From: Okapia johnstoni
Taxonomy: Eukaryota; Chordata; Mammalia; Artiodactyla; Giraffidae
NCBI GenBank assembly: GCA_024291935.2
Contig: CM044307.1
Location: 98,771,461-98,835,460 of the forward strand
Reading direction: 5' to 3'
DNA length: 64,000 bases
Of this stretch, positions 23,436 to 35,561 are shown one piece after another. Each line of letters starts with the position of its first letter. Positions within the stretch are counted from its first letter, which is position 1. The translations under genes and the position numbers were made by a program. The notes under the pieces were generated by a model. It saw nothing but the letters and a program-made list of their open reading frames with translations. It was not told the origin of the DNA and searched no databases.

Positions 23436-25960
23436 TTAAGGGACCATTAAGGGACCACTGACTTAATGTCATGCTAGAGATTGGTGGACACTCCCAAGTC
23501 CAATCTCCCAGAGAAAGTAGTATGTCAATGCCCAAGAAGACTCATGGCTTTTCATTGCAATCATTTGAGGAAAAACTGATTTGAGGAGAACATAACAATG
23601 TCTCCTACTATTTTCTGTCCTGTGATAAGTTTATCAAGAAACCTTTGGGAAAATGTGGTCTCCAAATCAGACATTCTGCCTTCTCTGCCATGGCCTGGCA
23701 CTGAACTCTACTTCCACCAAACTCTACACCATGCAAATCGAAAAAGAAATAAAGCAACACAAAGCAATGGAGATCTTTATTTGAAATATTATACCAAGAA
23801 AACATCAGTAAGGAGGGAAGATTGAGTTCAAAGGGAATGAGTGGGATGGAGCCAATAAAAACAACTGATGTGTGGTAAGCAGAGGAAATTATAGAAACAG
23901 GGAAAGCACTGGATCCTATTGGAAAGGACTAAAGAACTGTGGAGAAGCAGTTTGTAAAGTGAAAAAGTGAGCCCTCAATAGCACAGGCCTACTTTCCTCC
24001 TAATTATGACAGGAATTGCCCATTAGAGGGACTCACCTGTGATTAAAAACCAGCAAAACACAGTAAGCTACTGGATGTGCAAGGCTGAAAACAAGTTAAG
24101 GCTGCCTTAAGCTTGATCATGGTTGTAAAATGTTGATTAGAATGTTGCTTTGCTGGTGCTATAATCAGTTAGGTTGGAATGTGAATCCCCAGTTTGGGGA
24201 GAGGAAGAGATATGTATTTTTTGTTCATGTTCCCAAAGATGTGCTGCAAGATGTGCTGATTTTGCTAGAATTTATGTTGGCGCTATTAATGGAAGGGATC
24301 CTTGAAGACTGTCCGGGTGGGAAGTGATGTGAACATAAGGGCATGGCAGTGTAATTGACAAGGTGGTGAGCATTGATCATTGAAGGGAGTTGGGTATATG
24401 TTTCATGAATTTTAGTCCTGGCTCCATCCACTACCAGTCAGATGTTCTTTGTTATTTCAAAGTAAAATTTTAGACTGAATAAATAAATAATACAAAAAGC
24501 AAGTAATTTGTAGACAGTAGTTTTAGTCATGACTTCCACAGTGAGTTTTTTATTTATGGCATGACAGTAACTTATATTGAAGCAAATGAGGATCAGCCTT
24601 GATCCAGAGGATAGTAGAATAGACAGGGATGCAATTACTTTAAAAATTCAAGTGGTGAAATTTGAACATCTAGTTCTGTGAAGATGCTGCTATGTTATTA
24701 ACCTACTGTTTTCTCATTACCAGAATTACAGCATGTGTATTTTCAGGAGCACATAGTAAATATCGACCTTTCATTTTAAATATTTCAGTAGGCTGAGGAT
24801 CTCTACTATGAGTAGATAGGTTAAATATAATTCATTTAAAAATCCTGATACACTCCCTGATGAATGGGTTTTTAAATTATCATGTATATCATCTCCAGTA
24901 AGTTGCAGCTTTTAAAATTACACCATAGTCCCATAAAATTATCACTTTATATTAGAACATCTTAGTTCTCATATCAAGTGTGGTCATGGCTTCCTGAGAT
25001 GTCATAGTTCATCAAATCAATTTCACCTACATTTCATCTCCACATCCTTTCTGAACTGTACACTGTAATTTTTAGATTGCCAAGTATTAGCTCTCAAAAC
25101 GAGAATGGATGTGGTACCTAACAGTTTTAGATATTCCAATAGAATAATAATCTGATGTCTAAGAAAACAGGATCATTTTCTATTGATATTTTATGGTATT
25201 TTGAAACTTCTTAATATATAACCATACACCAGGGAAAGTGGGGAATTGAAATACATTATATTATGTATCCAGCTAGCCTCATATATTGAATGATTTGAGA
25301 GGACAGGGAATAAGAGCAGGGATATTGAGGAAGTATAAGATAAAATTTCAAAGGCAGGAAGAAGCTTGATGGGACAGTTAGTAAGAATGAATTAGTGGAG
25401 ATCTGTGTATAATCACAAGGTATGTTTGGGAGAAATGAACACAGTATTCATTAGAAAGGGTTAAGAATGAAGACTTAAGGATACTAGAAGCAGAAAGTCT
25501 GGAAACCAAAGCTATCATTTTATGATGTTTTGAGTATAATATCCATGAGTCGTTTAAAGTATTCATCTATATTTTCAGACTTAGTGACCAGCCTCCAATG
25601 TGGTTAATAAGTAAAGACATTATTTTAGCTCAGTCAGAGAAGAAGGTGCATTTTTACTAGAAGACAGAACTTGTCAGACTTCTGAAAGGTGAATATGCCG
25701 GAAAACCACTAGTTTCACTTTCCATTTAGAACTGGTATTGGGTCAATATTTTCAAATTGACTCTAAGATAATGACATTTCTTTTCCTTTGCTTCCCTTCC
25801 TATGAGTTTATCATCCAGGATTATCTTGAAGTTCCTTATCCAATGTGAGCACAAACAACTAGAAGAAATGGAAGGTGAAGAGCCAGGTAGCCTGTGACAT
25901 GCACTTTTATCTGTCTTCCTCTCAAATGATGCCCAAATGTTGACCCTACACTCCTTGTAC
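23436..25960. other. Unassigned stretch
   Basis: No gene or ruminant-specific repeat is visible here. An 11-base unit is doubled at 23434-23455, at the edge of the BovB copy. The block around 23570-23830 has a slightly higher G+C content and two short open frames, but I recognise nothing in them. Confidence 0.4.
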
Positions 25961-25962
25961 CT

Positions 25963-26159
25963 GAAACTAAAAGTGAAAGCCACTCAGTCCTGTCTGACTC
26001 TTTGTGACCCCATGGACTATACAGTCCATGGAATTCTCCAGGCCAGAATACTGAGTGGATAGCCCTTCCTTTCTCCAGGGGATCTTCCCAACCCAGGGAT
26101 CGAACCAAGGTCTCCCACACTGCAGGCAGATTCTTTACCAGCTGAGCCGCCAGAGAAGC
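25963..26159 (-). repeat. Bov-tA SINE, antisense
   Basis: The copy runs from aaaagtgaaagccactcagtcctgtctgac through ggatcttcccaacccagggatcgaacc to accagctgagccgccagagaagcc. Ten bases, ccttgtacct (25953-25962) and ccttgtgcct (26160-26169), flank it with one difference. Confidence 0.92.
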
Positions 26160-26648
26160 CCTTGTGCCTAGTTGGCTTTGAATATTACTTACAGACACAA
26201 TATCTTGTTCTATCTAGCTTTATGTTTGTTTCATTACTTGCCACTCCTTACCTCCCTATCCAAAATTGGAGAAAAAATAAATTATATATCAGTAAGCAAA
26301 TATTTTAAATGAATAATGTAGATTTAGGGCTTTATGTTTCAGCTCACTTCTAAACTTCTTTATGATCTGTAACCTATGGAGGGAGTGTTTGCTCTTTTCC
26401 AGTGAATACTTAAAGTTAACATTTCAGAGAGAATAATAAAGTGCCATCTATCTGTTAACAACTCTATGAATTCTTGCTGATGGACGAACTGAATTTTGTG
26501 ACCGTGTGTCTGCACAGCTGGCATTTCACGTGCTTCTGTCAAACTGCAGTTGCTCCTATTGATTTCAATTGTTTTTCATTTTCTTTTCCAATTTATTATA
26601 CTCTTCCCATCATCTGGGTGGCTTTTTATTGACTTTTAATCCCAATTT

Positions 26649-26859
26649 GGGCCTCTCTGGTGGCTCAGTGGTAAAGAATCCACCTGTGAATGCAGAAGGC
26701 ATGGGTTTGATCCCTGGAAGATCCCCTGGAGATGAAAATGGCAACCCACTCCACTATTCCTTGCCTGGAAAATCCCATGGACAAAGGAGACTGCTGGGTT
26801 ATAGTCCACGGGGTTGCAAAAGAGTCAGACAGGATTTAGGAACTGAACAACAACAATCG
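26649..26859 (+). repeat. Bov-tA SINE
   Basis: The copy starts gggcctctctggtggctcagtgg, has the B-box-like gggtttgatccctgg, then the cttgcctggaaaatcccatgg block and ends gaactgaacaacaacaatcg. A short caattt repeat flanks it (26643-26648 and 26860-26865). Confidence 0.92.
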
Positions 26860-26865
26860 CAATTT

Positions 26866-29800
26866 ACTATGTACACATTGGTGATAAGATTTTGGGAGGA
26901 TGCTTATAGAGCCTCAGATACTAATAAAATATACCAATAAAATGTAAATTGGACAGAAAGAAAATGGGTAACCAAAATTTAAAACTTATCTGAATTGAGC
27001 TCACTATTTTGAAATTGTGGGCCTGGAATGGCTGTACCCACTTTCAGATTTACTAATAAATTTATGCCTTTATTAAATATTCTGTTAGGGATAATAAGCC
27101 CTATTTTTTTGTGTGTGCCAGAAATGCTTTGTTTAAGTTAGATGCTTTGCAGAAAGACTCAAGAGGAGAAGCTGCTGAGTTTACCTTAAACAAAAAAAGT
27201 TTGAATTTTTATTTATTTATTTTTTACTTTAGAGTGGTTTCCTTCATGGCAATGCCTGTTGATTAGAAGGCTTTGCAAAACTCTTCCAGTGATTCTCTTA
27301 AGACCACACTGTACTTTTTTACTGCAGAGACAAATGTAACCTCTCCTGAATATTTTCTCCTTTTCAGCTCTTAGCATTGCCAAATGTGCAATTAAATGGT
27401 CACTTCACCTTCAATATAGTTTTCGTGGCATGTTATTGTCATTATTTTCCTTCTTTATGTTCACTATAGCAGTTATGGTCTCCATATGCTTATTTTGTAA
27501 AATAGCTTTTAAAACCCAGCTGAGAGATGCAAGCTGGTGGGTAAAAAAATCACCACTGGTCTTTCATTTATCTTCTTTTAATCCTTAAAGGTGAATTCAA
27601 CTGGGTACATGTGTTTCTAAGCATCTTTCAGCAATAGGGCAATATTTTTGTATGGTTTGTCTCTAGCAAGATGGAAGATGCTTACAACTGTGAAACCTGC
27701 TCTTATCACTTTACATCGTTGGGATGCTGAGAGAACACTTTTAAGATAAGATACAATAAGCAGATGAATTAGAAGCTGAGGTGTGGAGAAATAAATATAT
27801 GTAGAAACAAGGCTTTCTGTTTTGGGGGAAGGGAACATGGAAGGATTTCCTTCTGCTGACAACAACGAAAAACAGTTTCAAAAACATGAGACTTTAATAA
27901 TGGAACTAAGTTCAAGTAAGCCATACAACTGAATGGAACTGATTTATCATAATGCTTTTCTTAGAGAAATCCCAAGTATTTTGTTTCATGAGAGTCTGGG
28001 ATGTGTACAATAGAAAATGCAAATATGCCGTTGTTGCTGAAAGAATTACAGAAATAAAACTTCTAGAATGCATATGCTTTGGGGCATGTGTTTTAAAACT
28101 ATCCTATGAAAATGATCTATGTGTAATGAGTAATTTTAATGTTTCATAAGAAACGAGGAAATTGGCTTTATGGGAGAAAACTCTATCCCATCCAGTTCGA
28201 ATTATGAAACTTTCCATTTGTTCAAAGTGTTTTGTTTTGTTTTGTTTGCCTGTTTTTTGTCAGAAAGTGTGGAAAGTTGAAAAGTGTGGAAAGTTGGCAG
28301 TGTTGTCCCCAAGACTAAGAGCATATGAACCCTTTGTTTTCAGTGACCTCGCGTAAAAGTTAACACTTCTGTTAGGAAAGTCTGGAGAAAATCAGTACAT
28401 TTGTGAGATTCCAGGTTAGCATTGGATGGTCTCCATCAGATGGGGTTTAGAGGAGATGAGAAAACGTATTACCTTTCATCTTTAACATTTCCTCTTTCAT
28501 CTGCCTGCATCTAAGAGAAAAAAGTTTTTCTATTAATTCCAGAAATGTATATGAGAAATTTTGTTTTGCTTATGATAAAGAATATGAAAATGAGTGCATT
28601 TAATATAAACAGAGTTTAAGTAATGAAAAGTGAGATTATTTTAAAAGTTAGCAAACTGTTCATATCCCTGGTTCTATATTCCAAGTTCCCATGTAGGATG
28701 TATTGTGCCAATTGTTGATAGATTTCAGCCCATCCCATTTTCAGTAAGTCTAATTGTACTTAATTCCATTTTATTTTAGCTGTGCAAATTTTCTCTATAT
28801 TCTTAAAGTCCATTGAAGATGTTTTCAGTGGCTGCAGCGATATCTGTCAGCGATAGTGGAATTGCTTGATTTCAAACCTTCTTGGTGCTGTTATAGAACT
28901 TGGCAAAGACAAGACTCATGGCAGCAATAGATGTTTCTGTGAACGTTTTATGAGACCAGTGGGAATCTTATAAATATTTGGGGGGTTTTCCTGTCCCCTC
29001 ACCCTCTTTTTAATTTTTGTCTAAACTGAATATTAACATAAACATGGTATAAATATGCTACTCATCCTGAGTACAAGAGTTGACTAATAGGATTTTAAGC
29101 TGAGGTTACTAAGAGTCAACCTGGCTCTATTAGATGAAATTCTACTGTATCACCAGCTACTAAATAGCATGCTATCAGCAAATTTTGAAAATCTCATTTC
29201 TACTAAATTTGTGGATTGTAAATCTTCAAAATATAGCTGTTGAAAAATGAAAAATAAGCTCATATTTTAGATACCAAACTTAGTTTTCCTTTTTTTTTTT
29301 CTTCCATGTTCTCATCCTTGCTTAGCACATAAAGCTTATAAAGGTTTTGTGGATGCATTGTAGGGAGGATAATAAAATGTTTTTGTTAAAATATTTAGCA
29401 AGAAACTATAGGTATATGGAATAAAATGAAGAAAACAAGACATCTCAGCCTTAGCCTAAGTTTTCAGCATTGAGAATTAGATTCTCATGATATACATCTT
29501 ACATTGATAATGATAAAGAATTTCCTGTTAGATTAATTGAAATTAATTAATCAAAGTCATCTTTAGAGAAATCTGTTGTACTTTGTCAACATTATGCTCT
29601 TTTATTCAGCCATCTTCAAAGTCCAAGGAATTAAAACAGGGAAGAGGAAGATTTTTCAGGGCAACATATGTGTTGTTGGTAAAAGCAATAACCAAAAATA
29701 TGTAAGAAAGAGTTAGGCAACAGTTTCTATTGCTGTCAGAAATCATTCTTCCATTTTGAAATTTCAAGAAAGGAATCCTTGAAATGTGGATAATGTGGAA

Positions 29801-31040
29801 GTGAAGGGAATATATATTTGGGTATCAAAATGTTGGTCAGAAAACTGATTGGAAAAGGAAACAGATGTCAAGATCGGGAGAATATTATGTCAATAAAAGG
29901 ATATACATAAGGAAAACCATTTTGGTGAAAGGTAGATAAAAAAAGAAAACTTTAAAATGTTCCCTCAGACTTGTTTATAAAGAATATATTTGAAACTTGC
30001 ATCTTTTATGGTATATTTTCTATGTATTTTTGAATCCAGTGGGTTAGATATCCCTGATACAAAAACCATGGTTTTCCAGCTGTTAGTCTTATTTTATCTC
30101 TGGGCTGTTGTGAATAGGGCCATTGCATACAGCTGAGAAGATTGTGCACTGCACCAATGCAGGTGTGAAAGCCACTGCAACTCCAAGTGGTAGCCCTGGA
30201 TCATTACTTTTGTTCAGTGGGATAAACAGATGCCCCTAATGTATATGGAATTTTATGTTGCTGTTCAAGCACCTGAATAAAATACTTGGGATAGAAGGAG
30301 AATAATCCTTAGACCACATGTTATCATCCTCACTCTTCCTAATTCCTCATTTCTTAATTTCATGTCTTCAAGTAGGATGAATGATATGCAATCTTGCTAA
30401 ATCTCTCAGTATTTCTCCTCTCCTCCCCCCAACCCCCACCGCCAACAGCTGTTTTGAAATATCCCCAGGGTTCCTAGGAAAATGTTACATGATCTGATAA
30501 AGACCACCTTTGCGAAGCTATTGATTTGGGTGGGTTTTCTGGGTGGTCTCCTATAATGGAGATGAAAATTGGTTATGTCTGAAATTCCCTTTGCTGAAAC
30601 TGAGGGACATACCTCCTCCTGCTCACAGGCAGGAATTAATTTAACTCACTTTTGGGGTTAAAATATAAAAATAAAGTTAGAAAGACAACTTTAGAAAAGA
30701 TTTCTTCTGAATTCCTCAAAGAATTCTGGTGTACCCCCAATGTGTCGGAAATAAAGCAGGGGATAGTTAACAATATTCTGAAAGATATAAGAACAGTGGT
30801 TATATATACTGCCATAGGATACTCAGGATGTGAGAATGTGTAATATTTCAAGTAATATTCCTACAGATTCTTCACAAGAAGTGAGTACAACCTTTGCAAA
30901 CAATAATTTTATTGATACCTTTTAAAAAGTTATTCTTTATTGTGTCTTCTCTTATTTTAAACAACTAATATTTATGTAATATAGTTGAAAATAATGAAAA
31001 GTGGCAAAGCAACAGTACTAAAAAAAAAATTATGTGAAAG
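26866..31040. other. A+T-rich stretch without recognised genes
   Basis: I see no exon and no young repeat in this stretch. A (TTTTG)n run near 28228-28250 and a doubled 16-base block at 28264-28296 are the only clear small-scale structures. A C-rich patch lies at 30424-30442. Confidence 0.45.
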
Positions 31041-31219
31041 AAGTGTGTAAGGCACTCAGTCATGTCTGACCCTTTGTTACCCCATGGACTGTAGCCTGCC
31101 AGGCTCCTCTAGCCATGAAATTCTCTATTAGCTATTTCCTTCTCTGGGGGTCTTCCTGACTCAGGGATCGAACCCAGGTGTCCCACATTGCGGGCAGATT
31201 CTTCTCTGTCTGAGCCACT
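31041..31219 (-). repeat. Bov-tA SINE, antisense
   Basis: The copy runs from aaggcactcagtcatgtctgaccc through tgactcagggatcgaaccc to ttctctgtctgagccac. It is a slightly shortened antisense copy and is followed after about 50 bases by a sense copy. Confidence 0.9.
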
Positions 31220-31266
31220 GTATGCTTTTATAAAAATAGATTTTATATATTGTCATGTCTAAAATT

Positions 31267-31470
31267 GGGCTGCCCAGGTGGCGCTAGTGGTAAAGAACCC
31301 ACCTGCCAGTACAGGAGATGTGCGTTCAGTCTCTGGGTCAGAAAGATCCCCTGGAAGAGGCAACTCACTCCAGTATTCTTGCCTGGAGAATCCAGTGATC
31401 AGAGGAGCCTGGTGGGTTACAGTCCATAGGATCGCAGAGACGGATATGACTTAAGTGACTTAGTCCTCAT
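31267..31470 (+). repeat. Bov-tA SINE
   Basis: The copy opens gggctgcccaggtggcgctagtgg, has cctgccagtacaggagatg, cactccagtattcttgcctggagaa and ends cagagacggatatgacttaagtgactta. It forms an inverted pair with the preceding copy. Confidence 0.92.
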
Positions 31471-32589
31471 GCATGCCTGAAATTATTTGGCTGCGTTTTC
31501 CAGGACCAAACTGTCAGGACTTGGTTTTAGTTCCCTTTCTTTACCTTCATAACACAGTGTGTCTATGTACTTATATGTCAATAGAAATAGTCTTTTAAAG
31601 TGTAACTATTTTTAAAGTTACTAATGTCCTTTGTGAGTAAGATCTGCTGTCTTATTGGAGCACTGAAATTTATCTGGCAAAGCTATCAAAGAGACTTTTG
31701 TCTTAATAAAATAACTGTCCTTTCTCCGGATGTGTATATTTTTTACTCTGGAAGATGATATTCTGAAAGGGAGAGTATCAATATGCAGTGCCATTTCAGA
31801 GCTTACTACATTTGCTTTTCATTATACCTTGTGGTTAAGAGGCTTCTGAATTTGGTGAATTTTATTTGCTCAATTGACTATATCAGTAGTATATTGTAAG
31901 GAAACCTGTAAGATGCTAAATATATGCCATAGAGAAAATATAATTAGTTTCAACTCTCTTGAATTGTTCCTCATTTTACTGGGTATCATGTGCATTTCCA
32001 AATGTTCATTAAGTTTTATTATTGGCTCCTTTGTACTCATCACCTGCCTTTATAGTTGAGCCAGCTGGTTTACTTTCTTTTTCCCTGGCTAATGCCACAG
32101 TAAAGGCATATTTTGGCTTTCTGCCCCTTCAAATATACTATATGGCTAATACTTCTTTTTGCATCAGATATTTCCCAGATATCAGGGGGAAAAAATGGTG
32201 CCAATGGGGATTTTGGAAAAAGACATTCTAAAACAGATCTCAGTGTTTTAAGTGTTTCAAGCCAAGTTTGGAGACTAGTTGTAACTTCATGGTCATTGTA
32301 TCTTATATTTGTTTTATTATTTAAATTTTCTCATTAGATCTGGCAGACAGTCTAACTCAATCAGTCAAACAGTTTGCAAGTTGTCAGTACAAATTATTTC
32401 TTCCCTGTGCTTTAGGGGAAGTACTCAGCTAAATGAAAGAGGCTCCCAAACCAAAAAAGGTTTTGAGGTGTGTTGTGAAAACCTAGTAACAGTCAACAGT
32501 TTTCAAGATAGATTGGAGGAAAAAAAAAATCTGACTCTATTTCTGCTTTTGATCATTACAGATTAATAGGGATCTGACTTAATCTCCTG

Positions 32590-33577
32590 TCTTAAACAAC
32601 TGGAAATGGGATAAAGTATAAAAACCAACATTGTTCAGTCTTTGGACAAAAGGCAGCATAAATCTGCAATATCCAAGAGAAGGATAATTAAAAACCATTT
32701 CTATTATTGTGCCACCTTACTTCCTGGAGGCAATATCCACATTCTAGAGAAGGTCCAGAGAACCCAAGTAGAGTCTAGCAGTTATGCTGAGTTGTAGAGA
32801 CTGAAAAAAAAGTTCAGAAAACCTAGAGGTCTACATTTTTTAAGAATACCAGAAAGGAAGGGAAAAATGAATGAGAGAAAAAAATGACACTGAACGCTGG
32901 AAATGTACAGAGGTGTTTTCTCCAGTGTTTGGTAGAGGACTACACTGTACTTGTATGAGAAGGAAAAAAGCAAAGTTCTAGAAAAGAAGCACCATAAAGG
33001 AGTATGATAAACAATCTGCAGAACTCATGTAAGTCTAGGAACTCTTGGTATTTTCCCCAGTTAGAGTGGAGAGGCCACTTAATAGATGAGATATTTGTAT
33101 TTCTTTAGAAGTGGTGTTAAATTGACTCTAGACAACAAGCTGCTCTGTACCTTTTATAAAATAGCTTGTAATAAAGTCTCAAAAGTAACTTAATTGTGCC
33201 ATTGCAAACTCAAACATTACATGAAATTCAGCAGACAATAATGTATAATTCAAAACATCTCCCATCCAGGGAAAAATTATCAGACATGTAAAAAGCAGTA
33301 TAAATGAGTCATATCCAGGAAGGAAAAAAAAATTCGTTAAGAACATAATCCAAAATGGATGAAAGGATGAAAGGATGAAATTCGTGTATAAGAATATTAA
33401 ACAACTATTATAAATATTCCTCATAAACAGAAGGTAGAAGAGAACATAAATACAGTGAGAAAAGAAATGTTAGACACAAAATATTTAAATATTATAGAAG
33501 TACGGGTCAGTGAACTTGACAGTGTAGCAATAGAGGTTAACTGACTGTAAAAAAAAAAAAAAAAAAAAAAAAAAGTT
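32590..33577 (+). mobile_element. L1M-type LINE, left part
   Basis: The block has aatatccaagagaagg, a gtctacattttttaagaataccagaaagg segment, the aacaactattataaatattcctcataaa segment and ggtcagtgaacttgacagtgtagcaatagag, which follow the order of the 5' internal region of old L1M/HAL1-like elements. The element continues after a BovB insertion. It has no intact frame. Confidence 0.65.
33549..33574 (+). repeat. A26 homopolymer
   Basis: Twenty-six A bases in a row lie inside the L1M, just left of the BovB insertion. Confidence 0.98.
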
Positions 33578-33586
33578 AAAAGACCT

Positions 33587-34336
33587 TATGGCAGAAAGTG
33601 AAGAGGAGCGAAAGGGCATCTTGATTAAGCTAAAAGAAGAGAGTGGAAAAGCTGGCTTAAAACTCAACATTCAAAAAACTAAGATCATGGCATCTGGTCC
33701 CATCACTTGATGGTAAATAGATGGGGAAACAATGGAAATAGTGACAGACTTTTATTTTCTTGGGCTCCAAAATCACTGCAGATGGTGGCTGCAGCCATGA
33801 AATTAAAAGACGTTTGCTCCTTGGAAGAAAAGCTATGACCAATCTAGGTAGCGTATTAAAAAGCAGAAACCTTACTTTGCCTAAAAAGGTCCGTACAGTC
33901 AACGCTGTCGTTTTTCCAGTAGTCATGTACGGATGTGAAAGCTGGATATAAAAGGACAAGCACAGAAGCACTAATGCCTTTGAACTGTAATGTTGGAGAA
34001 GACTCTTGAGAGTCCCTTGACCTGCAAGGAGATCAAAGCAGTCAATCCAAAAGGAAATCAGTCCTGAATATTCATTGGAAGAACTGATGCAGAAGCTGAA
34101 GCTCCAATACTTTGGCCACCCAATGCAAAGAGACGACTCATTGGATAAGACCCTGATGCTGGGAAAGATTGAAGGCAGGAGAAGGTGGTGATAGAGGACG
34201 AGATGGTTGGATGGAATCAGTGACTCAATGGATGTGAGTGAGCAAGCTCCAGAAGTTGTTGAAGGACAGGGAAGCCTGGCGTATTGCAGTCCATAGGGTT
34301 GCAAAGAGTTGGGCATGACTGAGTGACTGAACAATA
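33587..34336 (+). mobile_element. BovB (RTE) LINE 3' fragment inserted in L1M
   Basis: The copy starts tatggcagaaagtgaagagg, directly downstream of where the YADD codons would be, and runs to the gttgcaaagagttgggcatgactgagtgactgaac tail. Nine bases, aaaagacct, occur on both sides (33578-33586 and 34337-34345). Stops and shifts break the polymerase frame; the long minus-strand open frame across it is a shadow. Confidence 0.95.
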
Positions 34337-34345
34337 AAAAGACCT

Positions 34346-34930
34346 AAAGAATAATTAGAGCTTTAGTAATCTGTGGTACAAAAGCAAATGGTCCAACATG
34401 TGTGTACCTGGAGCCCCAGAAGGAAAGAGGGAGGCAACAAATATTTTTAGAAATAACTATTCTAAACTTTCCAGCTTTGACAGAACTCTAAATACTAAGG
34501 AACATAGAAGAAACATAACAAAATCAAATTGTTAAAAATGAGTAAAAGGAGCAAATCATAACAAAAGCTGGATAAACTAGCCGCAATACACAGGGAGGAA
34601 CAAAGATCAGAATTACAACAGAGATCTCCTAGAAACTATGCAAATGAAAAACTACAGAGTGGCATCTTTAAAGTATCAAAGAAGGAAAATCATTAACTCA
34701 GAATTCTATACTCAGAAAAAAAAATTCTTTTAAAAATGAATGTGAAGTAAATCCTTTTTTGGACAAACAAGCTGAGACAGTTAATCACTAGCAAATCTGT
34801 AATAAAATAAATGTTATTGAGGTGGTTCAGGGAGAAGGAAAATGATACCAGATGGAAATTTGCATCTACACAAAGGGATACATACCACAGGAAATAAAGT
34901 TATGTGGATAAACATAAAATGCATTTTTAT
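34346..34930 (+). mobile_element. L1M-type LINE, right part
   Basis: The old L1 resumes with ggaacatagaagaaacataac, acaacagagatctcctagaaac, cattaactcagaattctatactcag, the ggacaaacaagctgagacag block and gagaaggaaaatgataccagatggaaatttg. This is the standard order of that L1 region. The copy ends near 34930. Confidence 0.75.
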
Positions 34931-35034
34931 AAATTTTTGTTTTTCTTTAAAAGGAATCGATAGTTTAGAATAATGTAATCATGTGCTATTTTAATGCATG
35001 GTGCTTTTCCTCAGATTTGATGAGAAAAATGACT

Positions 35035-35225
35035 TAATTTATCTCATTTTTTTAATTCTCACAAGTAACTTGTGAAAGAACTACAGATTTTTTCCCCATT
35101 TTACAGAAGATGAAACTGAGTCATAGCAACTGCCAGATTCATACAGCTAGTACATGAAGAAGCAAAATTTGACTACAGGCAGTCAAGCTTTTTCGAGTCC
35201 ATCCCCTGAACTGTCAAGCTACAAA
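35035..35225 (-). repeat. MIR SINE, antisense
   Basis: The landmarks are atttttttaattctcacaagtaac, ccccattttacagaagatgaaactgag, ccagattcatacagctagtacatg and actacaggcagtcaagc, in antisense MIR order. Confidence 0.85.
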
Positions 35226-35324
35226 TCAAATAAAATGTAAGGTCCTTACATTTTAGTGTATAAGAGAATCGATTTATTAAATTCAATTAAAAAACTTATC
35301 CCTCATGATTCTTACTTAGTAGAT

Positions 35325-35400
35325 TTGGGATGAATTTGAGAACCTGTATTTGGAATCTGTATTTTTAGCGAGCACTCCAGGTGGTAGTTTGTCGAATCCA
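35325..35400. repeat. MER5-like hAT scrap
   Basis: The short run aatctgtatttttagcgagcactccaggtgg resembles the middle of MER5A (gcatttctaacaagttcccaggtg). It is weak. Confidence 0.35.
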
Positions 35401-35424
35401 GTTTAAGAAACTCCGTTTTCTGTG

Positions 35425-35560
35425 ACTTGAAGTTAATTACTTCTCAGCACCTTTGTCTCCTATTCAAAGGTGGTGTTCTTTTTAGGATGAAATGGATGAT
35501 GGTGCCTGGCACACAGTAAATTGTCTATAATAAGTTAGCTTGTTTTTATTGTACTTAGTG
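35425..35560 (+). repeat. MIR SINE fragment
   Basis: The block has gtgacttgaagttaattacttctcagcacctttgtctcc and ends ggtgcctggcacacagtaaattgtctataataagttagc, the typical sense MIR end. Confidence 0.7.
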
Positions 35561-35561
35561 G

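Noticed and set aside
33657..34334. 225-codon minus-strand frame, the longest in the window
   Set aside because: It lies wholly within a sense BovB copy and is its antisense shadow. The true polymerase frame is on the + strand and is broken.
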